Assembly (NCBI GenBank): GCA_958450365.1
Contig: CAUEEP010000730.1
Location: 1,350,001 to 1,414,000, forward strand
Source of the DNA: Mesorhabditis belari
Lineage: Eukaryota; Nematoda; Chromadorea; Rhabditida; Rhabditidae
DNA: 64,000 bases
Direction of reading: 5' to 3'
A model generated the notes under the pieces. The model ran no database searches and was not told where the DNA came from. It saw nothing but the letters and a program-made list of their open reading frames with translations. Position numbers and translations under genes: made by a program. Below, in pieces: positions 22,377 through 33,900 of the stretch (positions are counted from its first letter, which is position 1; each line of letters starts with the position of its first letter).

Positions 22377-23769
22377 ATGGGTACATTTGGATAAATCGTT
22401 TACTCGTGCTCAATTTTCTTTTTTTTTTTAACTCAACCATTTCGATTTAAAGATAATGACTTTTCGTTTGACAATTTTTTCAACCTCAAACGAGACACCT
22501 GTTATTTTATGGTTTTCTGAAAATTTTGACATGCTTTCATCGCTGAGAGATGACAGGTTGACTGGATTGTTTTTTGTCAAAGATCTATTTGAAATATTCT
22601 GTTTTGGTTTTGGTAATTGGTCTTTAAACTATAGTTGGCCAGAAAGCCGTGTCTGCTTTTTTTAATGATTAATTTTTGAAATGAATAATGAACCAATCGA
22701 TCTATGTTTTGTTTTATCAAAAAGTCCTATTATTTATTTACAAATTTTCCTTTAAGAAATTCAGAAAAGGTGAAAAGTTTATGCTTTTTTAAAGGTGTGA
22801 AGTCGATGAGACAAAAACGATGAAACACAAAGTTCTCATTTGTCACAGAAATCTATTTTGATGTCAAAAGATAAAAGATCGAGAATAAAAAGTTAGGTAG
22901 ATAGAGAAATTTTCATAATATTTCACTAAGCCGTTCATTCTTGTCTCAAATCTCAGGTATGGTAAATTTGGTTCAAACCCTGATCCAAACTCTGATCCAA
23001 ACTCCGATCCAAACTCCGATCCAAACTCCGATCCAAACTCTGATTCAAACCCTGATCCAAACTCCGATCCAAACTCTGACCCAAACTCCGATCCCAACTC
23101 CGATCCAAACTCTGATCCAAACTCCGATCCAAACTCTGATCCAAACTCTGATCCAGAGCTGATCCAAACTCCGATCCAAACTCTGACCCAGACTCCGATC
23201 CAAACTCCGATCCCAACTCTGATCTAAACTCTGATCCAGAGCTGATCCAAACTCCGATCCAAACTCTGATCCAAACTCTGATCCAGAGCTGATCCAAAAT
23301 CGTCCCCTGAAACCCCTTGTGAGTATCTCATAGTACTTTAGATCAAAATATTTCTAGACTGAAGATCGTTAGCTCAATACAATAAATAGACAAAGTACTG
23401 TAGCTTTCTATTGTCTATTTCTCGGGTACTGTATTGAGACAAAAGGCTTTTCAGTATTTTCAGTATATCTACAGTATTTTCAATTCAAATCCCATATAAA
23501 CAATGATGAGATTGGGGGTTATTTTTGACGTCAAGCGTCAGGGTTCTTTCCACAAAGAAAGAGATGTTGAGAAATCAAAGATAGTGCATGTGAGAGGAGA
23601 GCAGTTGGTCGGGGAGGGGGGATGGACCTGCAAAGGTCTCAGCCTCAGCTGCTCTCCCCATCGATGTCCATTATTTTTCCTCCTGGGAAGTTGCCTTTTT
23701 TCCCCATCCACACACGATCCGCCTTTAGTCTTTAGTATTTTTTCTTCCTCTTCTCCTTCTTCTTCTTCC

Positions 23770-23801
<32 letters not shown>

Positions 23802-24913
23802 TTCTTCCTCTTCTTCTTCTTCACCTTCACAATCGACCACTTGTACTCACCTCGATTTGTACTGATTTATCGGCTTTCCCACTTCTTATCCACCTGAACA
23901 CCGGCTTAACTTTATGCCTGCACAAGATATACGAATTGTTTTCATTCATGCTTTGTTGACAAATTTGAATTTATTGGATTTCTCTTGGCTTGCCCAATTA
24001 CTAACCGATTTCTGGGCAATTTTTGCATCACTTTTGATATTTTTAGTTGATTAATATTGATTTTTATCTATTTTTATTCTTTCCGCCTATCCAAAAAACC
24101 CTCTTCACTTATAGAGTTGGAGCCAAAGAAACGAGAAACAAGTGATCATTTCTGAGGGAGGTTTTTGACCAAAAAACACACGAAATTTGATCCACTGTTA
24201 ACCGGGAAAGCGATTTTGGACATAGGAATCGATTGGAGAGAAGAAAAAGGAAAACAAGTTTTTTGACTGACTACAAGAAGTGCTAGTGATTCGATCGATA
24301 CGTGACACTGCAAAAGCAAGAAAGCTATTTAGAAGAGGTAAAGTTGGGAAAGCAAAACTGAAATCCCGAATGGCCATAGTCATTCGAGAACCTGACCAGC
24401 CAAAGTTTAGGCCTGACTTCTGGCGAACTTTCTTTGGGTCTGCGGGTTAGACTTGCAGGAAAGCTAGACAGAACTCTACTCCTTACTTTTCACAAGCTCA
24501 ATAGAAACGTACACTTGCTGGTGCACGCAATTCGTACTTTTTGTTACTTGGTTCAGAATAAAAAGTTAGGATTCAGTGAGCTAGAAAGGGATGTGTTTAC
24601 ATGTTAAGGTAGTATTTACATGAGCCGGAGCCTGAGCCTGAGCCTAAGCCTAAGCCTGAGCCTGAGCCTAAGCCTGAGCCTGAGCCTAAGCCTAAGCCTG
24701 AGCCTGAGCCTAAGCCTGAGCCTGAGCCTAAGCACAAAGCACGTTACAAAGAATCTAGGGCGAATCACAACGTTAAACGATCAATTTTGCTATCAATTTT
24801 TGTAAAGCTTGAGAAAACCTTTCAGTTCTTTCAGTTCTTTCAATATTTTCGTCAACTTGAACTCTTTTCAGCATCGTGTTCTCGATTTCTGAGGTGATTT
24901 CTCATCGCCGAGT
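22377..24913. other. intergenic region with inverted-repeat right arm and simple repeats
   Basis: 22912-23562 is the right arm of the inverted repeat matching 18659-19180, including minisatellite units TCCAAACTCTGA/TCCAAACTCCGA. 23740-23823 is a (TTC)n tract. 23870-24600 holds nothing I can identify. 24623-24732 is the telomere-like tract listed separately. Confidence 0.6.
24623..24732. repeat. interstitial telomere-like repeat
   Basis: About 110 bp of tandem hexamers GCCTAA and GCCTGA. GCCTAA is the complement of TTAGGC, the nematode telomere unit, and GCCTGA is a one-base variant. It sits about 0.2 kb upstream of the potassium-channel start codon. Confidence 0.7.
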
Positions 24914-27900
24914 ATGCCGGTGTTATTCCGTAGCGGGGGCGGGGCGGGATCCGCCCGTCCCCCCGCACCCATCGGATCATCGCTCAGATCGAGTACCGGA
25001 TCGAGAGATTTGTTGAATGTTCAGGTATTGATTCGAAATATCAAGAAATTTACATTTACATTTTACAAAGCTTATTTTCAGGCAGATGGCCGAAAAGGAT
25101 CTTCGGCTTCACGGGGAGTCGATCCAGCGAGAGCCGTGCGCCAACTGTAAGTGCTATTTTTTAATTTTTTTAAAAAGTTACCGTATTCTCTCTAATAGTA
25201 GTGCGCACTACTATTTTTTCAACCCCCTCCTGGACCGCAATGCTATTAGAGAGTGCACTACTATTAGAAAGAATACGGTATTCTAAAAATTCAAATGCAT
25301 TGCTTCATCTCAACAGAAATCCTTTTCAATTTTCCAGAAAACAACGAATCGCTGAAATCCCAAAACCTCCAGCTGATTTAAAGCAACGGCTGAAGAGTTT
25401 CTACAAGAAACATCACTTGAAATATCTCAATCCACTTGTTTTCATTATGATCTATATGTTTTTTGGTAAGTTTGAAGAGAATTGAAAAAGAAACTCATTC
25501 TCTTGGAAGTTTGGAACAAAATGTGATGTAACTGTACCGACTATAATGTAATGTGCCAGAGCTGAAGGCCTGGCTCTACAGCCAATAAGCTGTAGACATC
25601 AGGGTTAGGAGGATCCGGATCTCTACGCAAGAATACAGAGAACGTGATGACGACTAAACGCCTACACAACGGTAGTATGAGCTGGATATTGGAGCGTTGC
25701 GTAGCGTTGTTTGAATTCTTGCGTAGAGATCTGGATTCGAATTCGCGCAGCTCTGCTAGACATGGTTTGGCCTTGGTGGGCTACAAATATCCAAGGTCAA
25801 AGCCAGTCAAGCTATGAAAAGTCATAAAAACTTTGAAATTGTTGATGCGTTGGTGAGTTTGAAGAGAATTGAAAAGAAACTCATTCTAGACAGCTCTGCT
25901 AGACACGGCCTAGGCATGGCTCTAGCCTTGACCTGGCTCTAGCCTTGACCTGGCTCTAGCCTTGACCTGGCTCTAGCCTTGACCTGGCTCTAGCCTGATC
26001 TGATTACTGATTAGAATTCACGGGGCTTTGTTTGGGATAAGATTTCAATCCTAAACACAACCTTTCCCTGTTTCAGGCGCACTCTTTTTCCTCTGGCTAG
26101 AGGGTTCATCAGATGAGCGCCGGAAACTCGACGACTACAATCATTTCACAAAAGAGAAAGAGCTCTTCACGCGGCGAATCGAGGAAATAATGGGTATTTT
26201 GATAAAAAATTCCCCTTGAACAACCGCTTCCCCAACCAATCCTCATCATTTCCCGATCATTTTGTAGACCGCTATCCAAAAGGAGGTCTGATTTGAAGCA
26301 CAAAGCAAGACACAAAATAGCGAATAAGCATGCTTTTTTTAATTTATTTTTCCCGTTTTTTGAAATAGATTTTTGTTTTTTTTTTGGGTGACTTTTTCCA
26401 ATCCTTGTCTTAGAAGAGAAAAATGAGACGTGATTGTTTTTCAGAAATGCACGCTGCGCGATCACGTCTCAATCGCACAAATGGTATGAAATTCCTGTAG
26501 AGAAATTATTGTAATCAACACTTAGTTTTTGATATTTTTGCGTTCCTTTCGGGTCTTTTCATTGTGAAGGGTTCTGGATAATAAAGAATTCGGGATAAGG
26601 TTCAGGATGCTAAGGAAAAAATTCACGATGTTCCCCAAACATTTTGGCATTGCGATGTAAGAAGCAGCGAAAGCCAAGTCCGTTTGCCGAGTCTGTTTGC
26701 CCCAAACGGGAAGCACCTTATGCCGGGGCAGTTTGTCAGATCGCTAGCGATTACGCGGCCGCACAAAGAACACCTCGCCGGTCATTTACACAGTGATTTC
26801 TCTTTTCTTCTGTAAATGATTCTCAAATGAGATTTAGTGTTCAAAATTTGTGCTCCGAGGATTTTAGGGTCGTAGAATTTATTGACGGGGTTTATTTTAA
26901 CCTTTTGTTCTAAGAAAAGTCCCAAGAGAATCGAATTGGCTTTGGATTTTGTATATGATAGCTTTTCACAATGAAAAAACCCAATTCTGTCAAAAGGTCC
27001 GGATTTCCGAGAAGAACCTATTTCTGCTTTACGTATCTAATGTTTTTACTTGTAATAGATTACTTAGAATATTCCGTTCTTGAGGCCCAAACTCATTTGA
27101 AAAGCTTTTACGGCTGTTACGGTAATGCTAGCCTTGTTTCATGCAACGTACTGCATAAATATGTTAGAAACGCACCGGTTCTGGCGCATTGAAAGCTTTA
27201 TTGTCTACCCTAACGGGTAAAGGAACGATTCAGTGCACCAGAGAGGTTTCGCTTCTCATTCTTGAACTCAAAGTACACACACTAGTGTCTAGTATCAATA
27301 GAATTGGAAACATTCAGTTCTAGACAAGAATCACAGCTCCTTCTATAGTAAGACTTCTTCTACAGCTTCTTCTACAGCTTCTTCTTCTTCTACAGCTTTT
27401 TCTTCTACAGCTTCTTCTTCTACAGCTTCTTCTTCTACAGCTTCTTCTTCTACAGCTTCTACAACTCTTTCCAATGTTTGTACCTCTTTGAATCATTTTC
27501 CTTCAATCTTCTGACCAGTCATCACCAATTTAGCCATCTTAACTCCAGCCATCTCAACTCCAGCCTTCTCAAATATTCCCCACCAAAGCCTTTTCCCCGT
27601 CCTGGCACGTGCATGCCAAGACAATCCTAATTTCAACACAAGCATGATCCTTTCAAAAACTCCATCTCACCATTTCCCTTCATTTAGCCGACAAAGCGAT
27701 CAAAACAAGATCGGGAAAACGGAAATCGATCAACGAGGCTATGGAGTATTTTCATAAACAAGTTTGCAATAGTTCGATAGACAAAATATTCTTTTTTTTA
27801 GGTCGGCTTCTCGGTGACGAATCAAACACATTGGGATCTCGCGACAGCCATGTATTATGCGGGCACACTTTTCACCACTATTGGTGAGTTGTGACTCTTT

Positions 27901-30900
27901 TCAGAACTTTTCAGAACTCAATCTTACTTTTCCCACAATGTCTAGAGCAATACGAGTTCTTTTTTTTCTTATTTCTAGTAAATTTTTAAGCTTCAATTTT
28001 AAGCTCAAAAAAAGTGTACAATAGAGCTTTAGATATAGCTTTAGATATAGCTTTAGATATAGCTTTAGATATAGCTTGGCTTTGGCAAGATTTGCTCTTG
28101 GCACTCAAAACTGATGATTTTGTTGTCTTTATTGTGCTTAAAAGTTATTCAATCACAAGCATTTCTAGTTGATTTCTGGATAGTTGACAAATTTAAGGTA
28201 TTTCAAAGTGAAAATTTTCAGCGCAAAGAAAGGCTTTCCTTTTCTAACTTTCCTTCTGATCTTCTAGAGTTAAAAATAAATTTTAGACAACAATTTAGCT
28301 GACAAAAAACTGATTAACAAAAAACTCTGCTTAAAGCAACTTTTAAACACTTTTTCTACAATTCTGACCAATAAACAGCTGGAAATTTGTTGGAATTTGT
28401 TGTAGAAAAAAGAAATATAAGTAATTTCAATGTTAAATTATAAAATCCCATTGAATTCTTTGAGAATTAGGGAAATCAGCTTGTTATGAAAACTGAAATT
28501 GAGAAATTAGACGGGCGTTGCTTGTGATTCAATAACTTTTATGTATCAAAAAGACTCATGTGATCATTCAAAACTCTGAAAAGCTCGCATTTCGTTATGA
28601 AAACCCTGCAATTTTCTTGAAAAAATGAAAAAAAATGAAAAGAAACACCTGTGTATGTTTTCTATTGAAAGAGTGTCATGTAGAAAAGAGATGGGAAAAT
28701 TATTGAGAGAAAGGAAAAGAGATTGTGTAATATTCTCTCTGTCATCATTGAAGAAACCCACCCTCATTTTTTGAGGGAAAACGAACCGATCTTTCTCCTT
28801 TTTTTTTTTTAAAGCGGGATTCATTTCAAGATGACAACGAGAGGGTGGATGATGACGTCAAATAGGAATTTAGGGAAATCTGTTTGTTTTGAAAGCTGAA
28901 ATTGAGAAATTAGACGGGTTTTGCTTGTGATTCAAGAACTTTTATGTATCAAAAAGACAACAAAATCATCAATTTTGAGTGCCAAAAGCAAATCTTTATA
29001 TCTAAAGCTATATCTAAAGCTATATCTAAAGTTATTTCTAAAGCTATTTCTAAAGCTATATCTAAAGCTCTATAGTACACTTTTTTCTTAAAATATTGCC
29101 CAGAAAGTAAAACTGTACCGTAGTATTTGCTTCAGAATATATATTGTGTTCCTTTTAGCTTTTAAAAGCTATTAACTTTCAAAAGATATTGGAATCTTTC
29201 TTCCAGTGGTCTATCAGTAGATGATTTTCTTCTGTTATGGACTAAAAAGATACAGAAATATATAAAAAGTGGATAAATTAGAGATCATTTTCAAATAGAA
29301 AAAGGGAAAATCTGATAGATGATATTGGGATGAACTTGTTGAAAATGTTGAAAAGTATTGGGTTGATGGAAAAGTCCTTTCGGATTTTGTTGGGAGAGTA
29401 CCTTAAATTTGTCCAATTTAGACGTTTTATAGCTCATCCTAAAGCTGAATTCAAGACGGATCGATTGGTAAAAAACCGTTTTGAGATATCTCTTTTCTAG
29501 CTATTTTAGTAAAGGGCGGCAGAGCCAAAAAAATAGCTGTTTTCACGTTTCGTTAGTTTTCCTGGTTCGACTTCCACCGGTGACAATATTTTTCAAAAAT
29601 TTTTTGCTAAGATTCTGAAAATGCGTGTCTAGGGGTTATTTTTGACGCCGATCACGAAACACATGTTTTTAGCCTAGGTTTCTGCACGGAAAACTAACGA
29701 AACGTGAAAACAGCCATTTTTTTTTTGGCTCTGCCGCCCTTTACTAAAATAGCTAGAAAAGAGATATCTCAAAACGGTTTTTACCAATCGATCCGTCTTG
29801 AATTCAGCTTTAGGATGAGCTATAAAACGTCTAAATTGGACAAATTTAAGGTACCCTCCCAACAAAATCCGAAAGGACTTTTCCATCAACCCAATAATTG
29901 CTTTGGGAATTTGACAAAAAACATGGAGAAGAACAGTAAGAAAGTGGTTTCACCCGAGGAAATTACTCTAGAAGAACATGGAGAAGAACTCTAAAGTGGT
30001 TTCTCTAAAGTAACTCTAAAAAAACTCATTTCATTATTAATTTCTGCTTATTACTCTGCAGAAAATACAGAGAATTTTCAAGAAATTCAGTGTCAATATT
30101 TCTTACCTTGTCAATATTTCATTATTAACCAATCGGCTATAAATGGGACACAGATTATGGCATTTCCCTTCCTATAAATATTGCCGTGATATCCGCAATT
30201 GATTACTGATGGATATCTTTCCCTTTCACCCATTTTCTTCAATCTTTTCCCAATGCCAACCACTAATCGACAACTGTTTTCTCTATTGTGTTAAAGAGAA
30301 AGAAAATAAAAGAAAAAAAGTCCCACTAAACACCCTTTAATTTATAGCTGTGAAAATTTGAAAGAGGACATTGGAATGAAGGCTGAAAAGTAATTACTTT
30401 GCAAATTTGATCGTGACAAAAAAAAACACGGAAGAACGTTAAGAAACTGATTGGTTTATTTAAAAATTCTCTTTTACAGCTTCGATTTGAATCAACTTTA
30501 AAGATATTCAGTCAAGGGAATAATTCTTTAAATGTAACGGTGACGGTTCTAGGTTACGGTGATGTGTCTTGTGCAACGACTGCTGGTCGCATTCTCACTG
30601 TCATCTATTCATGTATTGGTGAGTGGCCAAAATAAAAATCTCTCTCTTAGTCAATTTCTTTATCTTAGGAATCCCATTAATGTTGATCACTTTGAACGAT
30701 CTCGGCAAATTCCTCTACACGAGTATTAATGGATGTGTCATGGTTTGGGAGAGTTTAAATTCAAATCTGAACATCGTTTTCAGAGCATCGACGACGCATG
30801 GACCTATTTGGGTGTTTTTCGAATATGCAATCGAAAGAAAAACAATGTTGACATTAAAGTCGATGAGGTGAGTTTAAAAAGCTTTCACACGATGAATAGC

Positions 30901-33900
30901 TTTAAAAGCTATTCATCTAAATACTTTCATACAAATAATATGATCCAAACAATAAACAAGCACAGTCATAAATCTAGAAAAATCAACCCAAAAAACGGAA
31001 GCAGTCAGCGGGATTGAACCCCTGACCTCCCGCCTTGGATACCGGGCTCTTAGCCAGTCAGCCACAGCCATGACGAAAGGCTCCCGGTTAAAAGCAATTA
31101 TTTCAGGTGGAAGCAGTGGAAAGAGGAGAGAATCAGTCAATAACGAGTATACACTCCGAATTGGGAAGTACAAACTCGGATAGGTTTGTTTTTACTTTGA
31201 AAAGCTTTACTCTCTTGAAAAGCTTTTTTCGAGAACTAGGCTTAGGCTTAGCTCATTCATTCAGAAGCAACTCATTCAGAAACACACAACCACAAGAAAT
31301 TCAAGAAGTTCTACCTACTGATTTAGGGTTTGCGATTTAGGATCTTTTCCTTTCCCAGAAGTTTTTATTTGCTTGCTCTTGCCCTTGAATTGTTTAGCTC
31401 ATATGGAACCATAGTTCATATTCATATTTTTTGCAGAGAAAATGACCTGGATGAACTGTTAGAAGAAGAGGAGGCGAAAACACCGAGAATGAGTGTAAAG
31501 GTAACGTTTTCAACGATAAAATCTAGCTATACGGTACATTTTTCAAGGTTTAACTTATCTCAAGCGGCTTTTCCATATCTTCTTCTAAGTGTTACCTCTT
31601 TCGAAAACGTTTTAGTTGAGAATCGTACTATCATACTTTGTCACTGAACCAAGTCTCAATTTCCATTTCCTACAGGTCGCCTTGGGCATCACTGTCGGAT
31701 GGATTTTCTTCTGCTCGGCTCTTTTCCGTTTATGGGAGGATTGGACATATGGAGAATCGTGCTATTTCATGTTCATCTCTCTCTCGACAATCGGACTCGG
31801 TGATATCTCGGTCGCTCATCGAGGGTGAGTTTGTTATAGATAATCTATGAAATGGAGAAAATAAAAACCGGTACTATATGGTTAAATCCCCATCAATATC
31901 AATATCAAAACAGCAGACATTGAGAAAGACTTCACACATAAACCATAAGTACAATTTTACAATGAAACAAGTAGAATAAAATAAGTACAATAAAACAAAT
32001 ACAATTTTGTCTCACCAGACGACCCCAACATTCACACACAATCAATTGAAAGCCTGTGGGGAGCGGCGAACTGTTTATCATTTACAAAGCTATCTAACGG
32101 AGTTTATGATTCATTCAAAAGTTGGACCAAAATGATCTCTTCGAGTGGATCCTTGATCGCATTGCTTCCACTCATCCAATGAACAAAGCATACGATCCAA
32201 TTGACCGTATGCTTTGTTTTATCCATCATGATTGAGTGTTAATGAAAATTTTAAGGATATAACCGTATAGCAACTAAAAACCTATAAAACAACTCTAAAT
32301 AAATCTATAGAATCTGTAAAATTGCCAAAATCGAATCTCTTTTTCATCTCTTTTTCAGAATGATGGTCCTTTGCTTCGTTTTCGTCATCGTCGGCCTTTC
32401 ACTTGTCAGCATGTGCATCAACGTTGTTCAGGTAAATGAAAAGGAATTTAATTACTTATTCTGTTTTTAATAAAGTTTACTATTACATCAAATTCTAACA
32501 TAATAATCTACATAATAATCTACAATTTTTGCAGGTAGCAATCGAGGAGATGTACATGGCTTTCCTCATGAAATTGATTATGGAATATCAAGAGAAAATG
32601 GCCGCTGGTGGAGATCCAAAGGTAGTTTTGGAAAAATTTTGCATAAAAATTACTGTAGTTTTTACTGTTATTTCTCACTTTTCGATTTCCTTTCATTTCC
32701 AGGGTGCTAGCATGGGAATGATGCGAATGTGGGGAAATAACAAGACCGCCAAGTTGTTGATGCCACTGCTTGGGTAAGGGAAAGGGTTAGATACAAGTAT
32801 TAAGACTTGAGCATCCTTCTTCTTTTTCTTCTTCCTCTTCTTCTTCTTCGTCTTCCTCTTCTTCCTCTTCTTCCTCTTCTTTCTCTTCTTCTTCTTCTTC
32901 TCCTCCTTTCTTCTTCTCCTTCTTCTTCTTCTTCTTCTTCCTCTTCCTCTTCCTCTTCTCCTCCTTCTTCTTCTATTTTTGAATCATATCAATAATGAAA
33001 GTCCATTTCCAAAACAAATCTCGATTATTCTAGCAAAGAAATGAAACGAACGGCTATGGAAAAGGTTGAAGTCGAGGCACAAAAGAAAGGAATCGAGGTT
33101 GGCATTTTTATTTTTAAAAAATTCAACTTTTATCTCATTTTTTAGATTCCATCGATTCTCAAGGATGTCGATCTTGAAACGGGAATGCCAAAGATTTTAC
33201 AAATTGCTGAACAGACACATTCGGTTGGTTTTTAAGGAAATATTATAAGAGGTTGAAGTGAATATTTTGAGCAATTGATTAAGTTCCTAACTTCATTTTT
33301 TATATATTCGAATTTAGAAGAAAGATGTGCCTGATGAGGAATTCCAAATGCCGCCCGAGCTCGAGGCAATGGTCGAAAGACATGTAAGTTGTCGAGAAAT
33401 CAAAAAACTACCTACTCGCAATGGCTATAGAATAAATTGAATATGAAGATATTCAGTCAGTTTTCAGCTACAGTAAGTAGACTAAACTATTTGTTGTACT
33501 ACGGTAATACCGTTACCATACTTCGCCTCTTTATTGGTCCCTTTAGATCGCGGCGGCCGTATTGGAGCGTCAAGCCTCCGAGAAATTGAGCCTTCGCTCG
33601 CAAAGCGTAATATCTAAATAAAATAGCACATAGAGATTCTCCCTTTGTCATTTAATAAATCCAATCCCTGTTTGGAGTGTCCATCAAATGTGATCCATTT
33701 GAATTGATGAACATTTAGTTGTTGGATGTGGCTGTGGAACCACCGAAGCCCCTTCATATGACCCCGTCGATTGCATCAATGTTACTTGGACATGACGCTG
33801 ACACGCAAACAGATATCTTGCAAACGTAAGTGATTAGGAAGTGATCTAGGAAAAGAATAGAAGAATCATTGGAACTATTTTGCTCCAGAAAGTCTATTCA

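Noticed and set aside
23503..23865. Serine-rich (plus) or glutamate-rich (minus) open frame
   Set aside because: It is a (TTC)n microsatellite read in frame, preceded by the inverted-repeat arm.
26971..27192. 73-codon frame with a hydrophobic segment in a channel intron
   Set aside because: It has an ATG start and one possible membrane helix, but no promoter, splice or family evidence and no polyadenylation signal close by.
29674..29994. Open frames on both strands around 29.7-30.0 kb
   Set aside because: They lie within the mirrored halves of the mariner-type MITE, which give similar frames on both strands.
32807..32995. Leucine/serine-rich small frame
   Set aside because: It is a pyrimidine microsatellite inside an intron of the potassium channel.
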